Positions 32,578 through 40,961 of a stretch of DNA of 64,000 bases are shown here, piece after piece (position 1 is the first letter of the stretch; each line of letters begins with the position of its first letter). The stretch is from JAJFJD01 sp965228975. GTDB taxonomy: Bacteria > Pseudomonadota > Alphaproteobacteria > UBA8366. The notes beneath the pieces are model-generated. The model had not been told where the DNA came from. It did not search any database and saw only the letters and a list, made by a program, of their open reading frames with translations. Location of the stretch: NCBI GenBank assembly GCA_965228975.1, contig OZ245851.1:2294001-2358000 (forward strand), written 5' to 3'. The position numbers were made by a program, and so were the translations under genes.

Positions 32578-34323
32578 CTAGACCGGCCGGTCGCCCTTCT
32601 CGACCTTGAGCACGCGGCTGTCCACGGCGGGCAGCATCTTGGCCGGGTCGCGGGTGACGATCATGTCGATCACGGTCGGGCGGTCGGTCTCCCCGATGCC
32701 GGTCCGGATTGCCTTGCCCAGGTCTTCCGGATCCTCCACGCGGATGCCGGTGCAGCCGAAGGCGCTGGCGATCTTGGCGTAGTCCATCTCGACCAGGTCG
32801 CTCGACTGATACTTGCCGTCATACATGGAATGCTGCAACGCCTTCACGTAGCCGGACGCCGCGTTGTTGACGACGCAAATCGTGCAGCCCGCCTTGGTGC
32901 GCAATGCGGTTTCCAGGTCGCCGATCGCCATATTGAACCCGCCGTCGCCCGTGATGCCGACGACCGGGCGGTCCGGTACGCCGAGTTGCGCGCCGATAGC
33001 CCCCGGAAGGCCATAACCGATCGAGGCCATGCCCCGGTCGGCGATATAGGTGCGGCCCGCCAGCTTGGTGTCGTACAGGAAGCCGGTCCAATGCCCGGCG
33101 AAGCCACCGTCGGCGACCAGCACCGACTCCGCCGGCATCACCTTGTTCAACTCGTTCAGCATGCGCGCCATGTTGATCGGGCGCTCGGTCGAGTTCAGCC
33201 GGTCCGCGGCCTCGGTTTTCCATTTCTCCATCCGCACCGGCACCTCGGCGACATAGTCCTGACGCATGGTGCGCTGACCGGTCGCGCTGTCGGACAGTTC
33301 AGCGAGCAGATCGGCCAGCCCTTCGCGGGCGTCGCCCCACAGCCCCACTTCCGTGCGGGTGGTGCGGCCGATCTCTTCCTCCAGGATATCCAGATGAATC
33401 AGCGGCACGCCTTCCGGCATCAGCGCGAAGCGCTTCGTGGGAATCTCGCCGAGCTTCCCGCCTACTACTAGTAGACAATCCGACTTCTCGATCAGATCGT
33501 TCGCGATCCGCGAATAGCGGCCGTAGAGACCGGCGGAGAGCGGATGCGTGCAAGCGATGCTCCCTTTGCCGCTCATCGTGTGCGCGACGGGGATGTTCAA
33601 TGTCTCGGCCAATTCCTGCAGCGCTTCATGCGCATAGGACAGATGAATCCCGCCGCCGGCGAGGATCAGCGGCCGCTTCGCCTTGCCCAGGATTGCCGCG
33701 GCGCGCGCCACGTCGCCGGCCGCAGGGCGCATGCGCTGTCCCGGAATCGCCCGGTGCGCCTCGTCGACCCAGAAATCGTCGGCGGCGAATTCCAATTCGG
33801 CGTGGCAGATGTCTTCCGGCACGTCGAGCACGACCGGTCCGGGACGTCCGCTGGTGGCGAGCGCATAGGCGCGGCGCACCAGTTCGGGAATGCGCGTGGC
33901 GTCCTCGATGCGGATCAACTCCTTCGACGCCGGAGTCAGGATGTCCACCTGCCGGCATTCCTGGGTCATGTTTTTCCACGCGTGCAACCGGTTGGTGTCG
34001 CCCGCCAGCACGATCATCGGGATGCCTGCGTTCAAGGCCTCGGTCATGCCGGTGATCAGGTTGGTCACGCCGGGACCGAGTGTCCCGTCGCACACGCCGG
34101 GGCGCCCGGTGACGCGGGCGTAGGCGTCGGCGGCGAACGCGCCGCAGCGCTCATCGTTGATCAGCGTATGCCGCAAGCCGAGCGCACGCGCGGCCTCGTA
34201 GAACGGCAAAAGCTGGAAGCCGCCCATCCCGAACATCCGGTCCGCGCCATGCGCCCGCAGCATTTCCGCCAACGCCTCGCCGCCGGTCATCCGCCGCGCG
34301 TAGTTGTCCGCCGTCCCACTCAT
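32578..34323 (-). CDS. Thiamine-diphosphate enzyme, acetolactate-synthase-like
   Basis: A 581-residue protein with three-domain ThDP architecture: N-terminal pyrimidine-binding domain with the catalytic Glu58 (INDERCGAFAADAY), LGPGVTNL and a central domain, then the C-terminal PP domain GITGDGGFNMAIGDLETA...NN for Mg2+ and diphosphate. Family reactions include acetolactate synthase, oxalyl-CoA or sulfoacetaldehyde-type decarboxylation; the residues visible here do not decide. ATG 34323 has AAGGATCGAGGG upstream. It follows the E1 beta gene on the same strand, across a repeat-bearing gap of 144 bases. Confidence 0.9.
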   Translation of the reverse strand: MSGTADNYARRMTGGEALAEMLRAHGADRMFGMGGFQLLPFYEAARALGLRHTLINDERCGAFAADAYARVTGRPGVCDGTLGPGVTNLITGMTEALNAGIPMIVLAGDTNRLHAWKNMTQECRQVDILTPASKELIRIEDATRIPELVRRAYALATSGRPGPVVLDVPEDICHAELEFAADDFWVDEAHRAIPGQRMRPAAGDVARAAAILGKAKRPLILAGGGIHLSYAHEALQELAETLNIPVAHTMSGKGSIACTHPLSAGLYGRYSRIANDLIEKSDCLLVVGGKLGEIPTKRFALMPEGVPLIHLDILEEEIGRTTRTEVGLWGDAREGLADLLAELSDSATGQRTMRQDYVAEVPVRMEKWKTEAADRLNSTERPINMARMLNELNKVMPAESVLVADGGFAGHWTGFLYDTKLAGRTYIADRGMASIGYGLPGAIGAQLGVPDRPVVGITGDGGFNMAIGDLETALRTKAGCTICVVNNAASGYVKALQHSMYDGKYQSSDLVEMDYAKIASAFGCTGIRVEDPEDLGKAIRTGIGETDRPTVIDMIVTRDPAKMLPAVDSRVLKVEKGDRPV

Positions 34324-34378
34324 CCCTCGATCCTTCTGTGCATTTCGATGTTCGAATTGGTTCGTTTTGAGCGTCCCA

Positions 34379-34456
34379 TGGACTCCCGCTTTCGCGGGAG
34401 TGACACGCCAAGAGAACCGATAGATCCGTCGTCATTCCCGCGAAAGCGGGAATCCA
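34379..34456. repeat. Paired palindromic repeat, site D (right-left order, compensated stem)
   Basis: Units at 34379-34404 and 34431-34456, 26 bases apart. The first unit reads ACTCCCGC-TTTC-GCGGGAGT: both arms carry a T-to-C/A-to-G change so that the stem stays fully paired. The second is the standard ATTCCCGC-GAAA-GCGGGAAT. It lies between the E1 beta and ThDP enzyme genes. Confidence 0.85.
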
Positions 34457-34467
34457 GTCATGCCTCC

Positions 34468-35433
34468 TCACGCCATGTCTTCGAGCGCCGCGACGACACC
34501 GTCCACCTGAACCTGGCAGACGGATTCCATTTCCGGCGCGAAGGGCACCGGAATGCGCGGCGCGCCGAAGCGCCGGATCGGCGCCTTCAGCTTATGACCG
34601 ATTTTCTCGGCGACCGTCGCGGAGATTTCCGCGCCGAACCCGCCGACCTGCACCGCCTCGTGCACGATGATCAGCCGCCCGGTCTTCTCGACCGAGGCCA
34701 GCACCGCCGCCTCGTCCCACGGCCAAAGGCTGCGCAGGTCGATCACCTCGGCATTGATCCCTTTCTCCGCCGCCGCGTCCGCCGCCGCTTCGACCGCCGG
34801 CAGCGCGCCGGACCATGTGACGACGGTCGCGTCGCCGCCGATGCGCGCGGTCCGCGCCTGCCCGATCGGCACCACGTGGTCGCCGTCCGGCACTTCGCCT
34901 TCCGTGTCCCACAGGGTCTTGCTCTCGAAAAAGATCACCGGGTCGTCGCATTCGATGGCGGCGGTCAACAGGCCCTTGTTATCGGCGGGCGTCGCCGGGG
35001 CCAGCACGACCAAACCGGGGACGTGGACATACCAGGCTTCGAAGGATTGCGAATGCTGCGCCGCCGTGGACGCCCGCAATCCCGTCGCCTGGCGAATCAC
35101 CACCGGGCAGCGCGCCTGTCCGCCGAACATGTAGCGTGCCTTGGCCGCCTGGTTGATCATCTCGTCGACCGCGCAGAGGGCGAAATCCGCCGCGCGCAGT
35201 TCGACGATGGGCCGCGTGCCGACCAGCGCCGCGCCGACGCCCGCGCCCATAATCGTTGCCTCGGAAATCGGCGTGCTGACCACCCGGTCCGCATAGCGTA
35301 TGCCCAGGTCGCCGTATTGGCCGTAGGTGCCGCCGCGCCCGATATCCTCGCCCAACGCCCAGACGCGCGGATCGCGGTCGAAGGCTTCGGCCACCGCGTC
35401 GATGGCCGCCTGCCGGTAGGTTATGACGGCCAT
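34468..35433 (-). CDS. 2-oxoacid (or acetoin) dehydrogenase E1 component, beta subunit
   Basis: ATG at 35433 gives 321 residues, the usual length of E1 beta. Features: MAVITYRQAAIDAVAEAF, GEDIGRGGTYGQYGDL, ISEATIMGAGVGAAL, and VVIRQATG in the pyrimidine-binding region, plus a C-terminal transketolase-type domain (VIDLRSLWPWDEAAVL). It pairs with the alpha subunit encoded just upstream; the two reading frames overlap by 13 bases, indicating translational coupling. No E2 or E3 gene is in the window. An acetoin dehydrogenase or a pyruvate-type E1 are both possible. Confidence 0.92.
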   Translation of the reverse strand: MAVITYRQAAIDAVAEAFDRDPRVWALGEDIGRGGTYGQYGDLGIRYADRVVSTPISEATIMGAGVGAALVGTRPIVELRAADFALCAVDEMINQAAKARYMFGGQARCPVVIRQATGLRASTAAQHSQSFEAWYVHVPGLVVLAPATPADNKGLLTAAIECDDPVIFFESKTLWDTEGEVPDGDHVVPIGQARTARIGGDATVVTWSGALPAVEAAADAAAEKGINAEVIDLRSLWPWDEAAVLASVEKTGRLIIVHEAVQVGGFGAEISATVAEKIGHKLKAPIRRFGAPRIPVPFAPEMESVCQVQVDGVVAALEDMA

Positions 35434-36440
35434 TGCGGCGCCCCCACGTCCTGAACCTCGGTATAGGCATCCGCCGCCGTCGGGACGGGTGCCGCCTTGG
35501 CCTCCGCGACCGCCGCCGCCATTTCGGCCCGCGCGGCCTCGTCGATGGCGGTCAGGTCCTCGCCCGCGATCCCGTTCTCGGCCAGATAGGCGCGGCATCG
35601 TTCGATCGGATCCTGCTCCACATAGGACGCGACCTCGTCCTGGCTGCGGTAGGCCTGCTTGTCCGAGAGCGTGTGGCCCTTCTGCCGGTATGTCTTGCAA
35701 TGCAGCAGCGCCGGCCCCTTGCCCGCGCGGATGTCGGCGACGACCTGCGTCACCAGCGCATCCACCGCGACAAGATCGTTGCCGTCCACCGTGTAGCCCG
35801 CCAATCCCAGACTCGTCGCGCGTGCCGCCGGGCCGTCGCCGCCGGTCAATTCGGCCGAGCGCGTCGTCGACGCGTATTGATTATCCTCGCAAACGAACAG
35901 CACCGGCAGGTCGTATATCTTCGCCCAGTTGAGCCCTTCCAGGAACGGACCCCGGTTGATCGCGCCGTCGCCGAAGAAACACGCGACGACGCAATCTTCG
36001 CCCATCATCTTCTTGCCCTGCGCCGCGCCGACCGCGATAGGGATACCGGCGCAGACGATGCCGTTCGCCCCCAGCATGCCGACGGAGAAATCGGCGATAT
36101 GCATCGACCCGCCCTTGCCGTCGCTGGTCCCGCCGATGCGGCCGAACAGCTCCTTGAACATCGCCACCGGATCGGCCCCCTTGGCCAGCGTATGCCCATG
36201 ACCGCGATGGTTGCTGGTGATCAAATCGGATTGCAGGAGGTTCCCGCAAACGCCGGCGGCGATGGCTTCCTCTCCGATATAGAGATGCAGGGTGCCGTTC
36301 ACGAGGCCGTCCGCATGCGCCGCCTCGGCGGCTTCCTCGAAGGCGCGGATGCGCGCCATGGTGCGATAGCGTTCGACCAACTCGCGCGGCGCATTCGGAC
36401 GCGGCGCGCCCGCCGTTTCGGCCGCTGGGGTGTCTGCCAT
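35421..36440 (-). CDS. 2-oxoacid (or acetoin) dehydrogenase E1 component, alpha subunit
   Basis: ATG at 36440 with AGGAAG upstream; 339 residues. ThDP-binding GDGAINRGPFLEGLNWAK (near residue 175, the GDG...N motif), the SNHRGHGH segment near 97, GKGGSMHI near 131, and the phosphorylation-loop-like YRQKGHTLSD near 275 identify E1 alpha. It forms an alpha2beta2 enzyme with the next gene, decarboxylating a 2-oxoacid or cleaving acetoin and passing the acyl group to a lipoyl E2. E2 and E3 must be encoded elsewhere. The segment 36479-36495 upstream shares a 15/17 match with the region upstream of the gene at 37306. Confidence 0.92.
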   Translation of the reverse strand: MADTPAAETAGAPRPNAPRELVERYRTMARIRAFEEAAEAAHADGLVNGTLHLYIGEEAIAAGVCGNLLQSDLITSNHRGHGHTLAKGADPVAMFKELFGRIGGTSDGKGGSMHIADFSVGMLGANGIVCAGIPIAVGAAQGKKMMGEDCVVACFFGDGAINRGPFLEGLNWAKIYDLPVLFVCEDNQYASTTRSAELTGGDGPAARATSLGLAGYTVDGNDLVAVDALVTQVVADIRAGKGPALLHCKTYRQKGHTLSDKQAYRSQDEVASYVEQDPIERCRAYLAENGIAGEDLTAIDEAARAEMAAAVAEAKAAPVPTAADAYTEVQDVGAPQWPS

Positions 36441-36478
36441 GATTGGGATCGCTTCCTGCGGTTTATTGCTTCTTGACG

Positions 36479-36495
36479 TAAACTTAGCCGACAAG
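36479..36495 (-). promoter_or_regulatory. Shared 17-bp upstream element, copy 1
   Basis: Read leftward, CTTGTCGGCTAAGTTTA. It lies 38 bases before the E1 alpha start codon. It matches copy 2 (37349-37365) at 15 of 17 positions, differing only at two adjacent bases. It could be a promoter part (CTTGTC resembles a -35) or a protein-binding site. Confidence 0.35.
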
Positions 36496-36644
36496 ACGCG
36501 GGCTGAACAACGGTGTCGGTCCACAACCCGGCAGGAACGTGGACGCACCGGCCCGTTTGACGAAAATCAATGTTCGCGATGCGATACGATGCTTTATATG
36601 AGACGCAACCCTAAGCGTAACCCGGAACAGCGGTGGATCATCGA

Positions 36645-37025
36645 ATGCTAAAACACGGTTTCAAAGCAATGCTCGCGGAGGCGAACGCCATTATCGAAAC
36701 GGTCTCGATTCAGGATTTGCCGTATCTGCTCGATGATCCGGAAGTCGTCGTCGTGGACGTGCGGGAGACGGTCGAACGGGAGAAAGACGGAATGATCCCC
36801 GGTTCGGTGCATGCGCCGCGCGGGCTGCTCGAATTCCAGGCGGACCCGGAAAGTCCCGCCTACAACAGCGACCTCAAACCGGACAAGCGGCTCGTCCTCT
36901 ATTGCGGCACCGGCGGACGGTCCGCGCTCGCCGCGAAAACCCTGCTCGACATGGGGTATGACGAAGTCGCCTCGCTGGCCGGCGGCTACAGCGCCTGGCA
37001 AACCGCGCAGGACACCGACGGGTAG
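36645..37025 (+). CDS. Rhodanese-like domain protein
   Basis: 126 residues from ATG 36645 (an in-frame GTG at 36633 is also possible). A single rhodanese domain: VVVVDVRETVERE near residues 33-45, IPGSVHAPRG near 50-59, and the active-site loop YCGTGGRSA with the catalytic Cys, then the C-terminal LAGGYSAWQ. A sulfurtransferase or redox-linked protein moving sulfane sulfur via a Cys persulfide. It is divergent from E1 alpha and convergent with the small gene at 37306; no partner is evident. Confidence 0.9.
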   Translation: MLKHGFKAMLAEANAIIETVSIQDLPYLLDDPEVVVVDVRETVEREKDGMIPGSVHAPRGLLEFQADPESPAYNSDLKPDKRLVLYCGTGGRSALAAKTLLDMGYDEVASLAGGYSAWQTAQDTDG

Positions 37026-37075
37026 ACGGTTTACGAAAGCCGCCGGCGATCCGACAAACAGAGGTCCCGATACGC

Positions 37076-37306
37076 TTACGCGCCGTTATCGCGATCTTGT
37101 ACCGCCTGCCGCGCTTTTTCGGATAAGTCGTCGTCGCCGTCGATATTCAGATGGCGGAGGATTTCAAGCAGCAGGATCGTCCCGGTCATCGCGCCTGCCT
37201 CGTCAACGTCGCGCATCACGCGTTCCCGCAGGTCGCTCGGTAACGATTCAGCCACCTTCGCGATTTGTTCATGCAACATACTCTCAGTGACACGCTCGCC
37301 TGTCAT
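37076..37306 (-). CDS. Small hypothetical protein
   Basis: A 76-residue protein, MTGERVTESMLHEQIAKVAE at the N-terminus, followed by SLPSDLRERVMRDVDEAG and an acidic tail. It is predicted helical and has no recognised family. Coding character fits the neighbours and it sits alone between two rightward genes. The element at 37349-37365 upstream resembles one before the E1 alpha gene. Low-to-moderate confidence that it is expressed. Confidence 0.55.
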   Translation of the reverse strand: MTGERVTESMLHEQIAKVAESLPSDLRERVMRDVDEAGAMTGTILLLEILRHLNIDGDDDLSEKARQAVQDRDNGA

Positions 37307-37348
37307 ATCCCGGCTCTCTTTCCACGCTTCATGGTTTATGTTTGCTTA

Positions 37349-37365
37349 AATCTAGCCGACAAGCC
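37349..37365 (-). promoter_or_regulatory. Shared 17-bp upstream element, copy 2
   Basis: Read leftward, CTTGTCGGCTAGATTTA, 42 bases before the start of the small gene. A CATAAA sequence lies 16 bases beyond the TTGTCG, giving a weak sigma70-like promoter. Distance to the start codon is similar to copy 1 (38 bases). Confidence 0.35.
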
Positions 37366-37412
37366 GCTATCTCGCCAACGGCGCCGATCCGACAACCGAC
37401 CGTAACCGCCCC

Positions 37413-38090
37413 ATGAGCCGAAAATCCGACCTGGAAACCTCCTGGCAGCGCAACGCGGACAATTGGACCCGCGCCGTCCGCGACCGTCTGATCCCCAGCC
37501 GTACCGCCGGCACCGACGCCGCCATCGTCGACGCCGTGGTCCGGCGCAAGCCGACGCGGTTCCTCGACATGGGCTGCGGCGAAGGCTGGCTTTGCCGCGC
37601 GGTGACGGAGAAAACGGGTTGCACCGCCACCGGTCTTGACGGCACTGCCGCCCTGATCGAGGCGGCCCGGGCGGCGGACCCGAATGGGTCCTACCGCACC
37701 CTGTCCTACGACGACGTGATCGCGGGCGCGCCGGTCCCGAACGCCCCCTTCGACGTCATCGCCTTCAACTACGCCCTGTTCGAGGAAGATGTCGTCCCGC
37801 TGCTCAACGCCACGAAACGTCTACTAGTGGACAACGGCGCAATCGTCATCCAAACCCTGCACCCCGACAACGACCCCGGCGACGGCACAGACGGCTGGCG
37901 CGAGGAAGATTTTTCCAATTTCGAGAACGAAGCCTGGGCCAGGATGCCGTGGTACTTCCGGACGACGGAGAGTTGGGAAGCGGTGTTTGAGAAAGCGGGA
38001 TTGAGGTCGGCGGGGACAGATGAACCATCGGCCGATTCGGACGGCCTGCCACTATCGATAGTGATGACCTGCCGCATCGCGAAGCCCTAA
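37413..38090 (+). CDS. Class I SAM-dependent methyltransferase
   Basis: A 225-residue protein. Motif I is FLDMGCGEGWLC (near residues 50-61), the acidic loop GLDGTAALIEAA follows near 74, and FDVIAFNYALFEEDV matches post-motif II. It methylates a small molecule or macromolecule that cannot be named from sequence. It precedes the formamidase-family gene by 87 bases and may or may not belong to that operon. Confidence 0.88.
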   Translation: MSRKSDLETSWQRNADNWTRAVRDRLIPSRTAGTDAAIVDAVVRRKPTRFLDMGCGEGWLCRAVTEKTGCTATGLDGTAALIEAARAADPNGSYRTLSYDDVIAGAPVPNAPFDVIAFNYALFEEDVVPLLNATKRLLVDNGAIVIQTLHPDNDPGDGTDGWREEDFSNFENEAWARMPWYFRTTESWEAVFEKAGLRSAGTDEPSADSDGLPLSIVMTCRIAKP

Positions 38091-38177
38091 AGCCAATCCA
38101 CATCTCCCGCCCTTTACACCCCGCACCCCACCGGTCACGATAAACGCTCCCGCCGCGCAACCAATCCGGAGCGCCCC

Positions 38178-39122
38178 ATGGCCAAGCATCATGAATTGCA
38201 TCCGTCGCCCGACACCGTTCACTGGGCGTTCTTCGACGCGGCGTTGGAACCGCTGATCGAGATCGAGTCCGGCGATACCGTCACGCTGCATACCGTTTCG
38301 GGCGGGCGGGACATCCTGCCGACCGACGACGCGCTGGAGATCCTGCCGGCGCATCTGGACATCCACGAGAATGTGGAGGCCGGCGGCGCGGGGCATATCA
38401 TGACCGGGCCGGTCGCGGTGCGCGGGGCCGAGCCGGGCGACATGCTGGAAATCCGCATCAAGGACGTGCAGCTCGGCACCAACTGGGGCTGGAACCGCAT
38501 TCGGCCGCTGTCGGGCGCGCTGCCGGAGGACTTTCCCGATATGCGGCTGCTGCACATCCCGCTCGACAAGGAGCGCATGGTCGCGAACCTGCCCTGGGGC
38601 GTGGACCTGCCGCTGAAGCCCTTTTTCGGCGTGATGGGGGTGGCGCCGCCGCCGGAATGGGGCCGTATCACGTCGATCATCCCACGCAGCCACGGCGGTA
38701 ATCTGGACAACAAGGAGTTGGGCGCGGGCTGCACGCTCTACCTGCCGGTGTTCAACGAGGGCGGGCTGTTCTCCGCCGGAGACGGCCACGCGGTGCAAGG
38801 CGACGGCGAGGTCTGCGTCACCGCGATCGAGACCTGCCTCACCGGCACCTTCGAGATTCATTTGCACAAGGACACGCCCCTCCTCATGCCGCGCGCCGAG
38901 ACGGAGACGCATTACATCACGCATGGCATCGACCCGGTACTCGACAACGCGGCGAAAGAGGCGTTGCGGGAGATGATCGTCTTGATCCAGGAGAAATCCA
39001 ACCTGTCGAAGGAAGACGCCTACACCCTCTGCAGCATCGCCGCCGACCTGCGCGTCAGCCAGATCGTCAACGTGCACAAGGGCATCCACGTGATGCTCGC
39101 CAAATCGGCGCTGCACGGCTAG
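38178..39122 (+). CDS. Acetamidase/formamidase family protein
   Basis: A 314-residue protein of the FmdA/AmdA family: HWAFFDAALEPLIEIESGDTVTLHTVSGG at the N-terminus, TGPVAVRGAEPGDMLEIRI near residues 76-94, HGGNLDNKELGAGCTLYLP near 174-192, and THYITHGID near 252. It hydrolyses formamide, acetamide or a larger amide to the acid and ammonia. First gene of a five-gene rightward cluster with two deacetylase-like proteins, a luciferase-like flavoenzyme and an enolase-superfamily enzyme, gaps 24, 0, overlap 4 and 44 bases. Confidence 0.9.
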   Translation: MAKHHELHPSPDTVHWAFFDAALEPLIEIESGDTVTLHTVSGGRDILPTDDALEILPAHLDIHENVEAGGAGHIMTGPVAVRGAEPGDMLEIRIKDVQLGTNWGWNRIRPLSGALPEDFPDMRLLHIPLDKERMVANLPWGVDLPLKPFFGVMGVAPPPEWGRITSIIPRSHGGNLDNKELGAGCTLYLPVFNEGGLFSAGDGHAVQGDGEVCVTAIETCLTGTFEIHLHKDTPLLMPRAETETHYITHGIDPVLDNAAKEALREMIVLIQEKSNLSKEDAYTLCSIAADLRVSQIVNVHKGIHVMLAKSALHG

Positions 39123-39146
39123 GCGGGAACCGCGGGGAGAAAGCGC

Positions 39147-40052
39147 ATGGAGCCGGACCGGATCGCCTATTCGCCGATCGTCGAACGGCCGAAGCTGAAA
39201 TGGCCGAATGACGCGCGGGTGGCGCTGTGGGTCTGCCCCAACATCGAGCATTACGAATACCTGCCCGACCCGGTGCGGGTACGCGACCCCTGGCCCCGCA
39301 TGCCGCATCCCGACGTGCTGGGCTACGGCGTGCGCGACTACGGCAACCGCGTCGGCCTGTGGCGCATGTTCGAGGTGATGGATAAGCACGACCTGCGCTG
39401 CACCGTGTCGCTGAACCTGTCGGTGATCGAGCATTATCCCGAAATCTACGAGGCCTGCGAGGCGCGCAACTGGGACTATTTCTGCCACGGCATCTACAAC
39501 ACGCAATACCACTGGGGCCTGCCGGAGGACGAGGAACGGGCGATCATCCAACATTGCGTCGAGAGCTATCAGCGGCTGACCGGCCGGCCGCTCGCCGGAT
39601 TCTTCTCGCCCGCCGCGTCGCACACAGTGAACACGCCCGACCTGGTCGCCGAGGCGGGCATCAAATATTTCTGCGACTGGTATCACGACGACCAGCCCTT
39701 CCCGATGACCGTGAAGACGGGGCGGCTGATCACCGTGCCCTACTCGATGGAGTTGAACGACGTGGTCGTCTACTACCAGGCCTTCGAGGGCGACGACCTG
39801 GCGCGCATGATCCGCGACCAGTTCGACACGCTCTACGCCGAGGGCGCGGAGAGCGGCCGCGTGATGTGCATCGCGCTGCACCCCTACATGATGGGCCAGC
39901 CGCACCGGCTGAAGCATCTCGACGACGCGCTCGGCTATATCCTGTCGCATGACGGCGTGTGGAAGGCGACCGGCGAGGAGATCGCCGACTGGTATTACCA
40001 ACACGCCTGGGACGACGTGCAGGCCCATCTCGCCGGCCGGAAGGAGGGATAA
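39147..40052 (+). CDS. Polysaccharide deacetylase family protein (PuuE-like)
   Basis: A 301-residue NodB-fold protein: KWPNDARVALWVCPNIEHYE near the N-terminus, DYGNRVGLWRMFEVMDKHDL (about 67-86), IYNTQYHWGLPEDEER, and LAGFFSPAASHT. The PuuE-like branch includes allantoinases and other cyclic-amide hydrolases rather than polysaccharide enzymes. Its stop codon is directly followed by the ATG of the next gene, a paralog. A role in opening a heterocyclic amide fits the formamidase context (inference). Confidence 0.88.
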   Translation: MEPDRIAYSPIVERPKLKWPNDARVALWVCPNIEHYEYLPDPVRVRDPWPRMPHPDVLGYGVRDYGNRVGLWRMFEVMDKHDLRCTVSLNLSVIEHYPEIYEACEARNWDYFCHGIYNTQYHWGLPEDEERAIIQHCVESYQRLTGRPLAGFFSPAASHTVNTPDLVAEAGIKYFCDWYHDDQPFPMTVKTGRLITVPYSMELNDVVVYYQAFEGDDLARMIRDQFDTLYAEGAESGRVMCIALHPYMMGQPHRLKHLDDALGYILSHDGVWKATGEEIADWYYQHAWDDVQAHLAGRKEG

Positions 40053-40961
40053 ATGCCCCTCACCCCCCACCGCGGCATGGACCACGACCTCTACCGCTAC
40101 GAGCCGATCCCCGACCGCCCGCGCATCGTCTGGCCCGGCGACGCGGCGCTAGCGCTGTGCGTCGTGCTGCATTTCGAATACTGGGAATACGACCCGCCGG
40201 AGGACGCCTTCCGCGATCCGCGCTACCGCAACGTGATCGCCGACTTTTTCCCGGACGACCAGACCTATTCGATCCGCGAATACGGCAACCGGATCGGCAT
40301 GTTCCGGCTGATGGACGTGCTCGACAAGCACGGCATCCAGGTGACGGTCGCCGCCAATTCGGAAGCCTGCCGGCGCTATCCGTCGCTGGTCGCGCGGTTC
40401 AAGGAACGCGGCTGGGAGTTCGCCGCGCACGGCAGCCACGCCACCCGCATGATCACCAGCCGCATGAGCGTGGCGGAGGAACGCGCCTTCATCGAGGAAT
40501 CGCGCGACGCGGTCGCCGAAGCCACGGGCGATGCGCCGCGCGGCTGGATCGGCCAAGACTTCGGCGAGACCCCGCGCACGCCGGGCCTCGTCGCCGAGGC
40601 CGGGTTCCGCTACATCGCCGACTGGCCGAACGACGACCAGCCCTACGCCATGACGACGGAGACGCCGCTGGTCTCCCTGCCCTATCACTGCGACCTGGAC
40701 GACACGCAACTGCTCTGGCTGCGCCAGCTCGGCACGCACCGCTATCCGGGCTTCGTGCGCGACGCGGCGGAACGGCTTTGCGCCGAGGGCAAGGAAAGCG
40801 GCCGCATGCTGACCCTCGGCATCCGCCCCTGGCTCCTCGGCATGCCGCACCGCATCCGCTATCTCGACGAGGCCCTCGCCGCCGTCATGGCGATGGACGG
40901 CGTCTGGACCGCCACCGCCGGGGATATTGCGGAGGCGTTCGTGACGCAGCATAATTCATGA
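40053..40961 (+). CDS. Polysaccharide deacetylase family protein (PuuE-like), paralog
   Basis: A 302-residue paralog of the preceding gene; the DYGNR...MDKH block reappears as EYGNRIGMFRLMDVLDKHGI, and WIGQDFGETPRTPGLVAEAGF matches the same fold. ATG at 40053 is adjacent to the previous TAA (no gap). The two could form a heteromer or act on successive substrates. The next gene's ATG overlaps this gene's stop (ATGA). Confidence 0.88.
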   Translation: MPLTPHRGMDHDLYRYEPIPDRPRIVWPGDAALALCVVLHFEYWEYDPPEDAFRDPRYRNVIADFFPDDQTYSIREYGNRIGMFRLMDVLDKHGIQVTVAANSEACRRYPSLVARFKERGWEFAAHGSHATRMITSRMSVAEERAFIEESRDAVAEATGDAPRGWIGQDFGETPRTPGLVAEAGFRYIADWPNDDQPYAMTTETPLVSLPYHCDLDDTQLLWLRQLGTHRYPGFVRDAAERLCAEGKESGRMLTLGIRPWLLGMPHRIRYLDEALAAVMAMDGVWTATAGDIAEAFVTQHNS

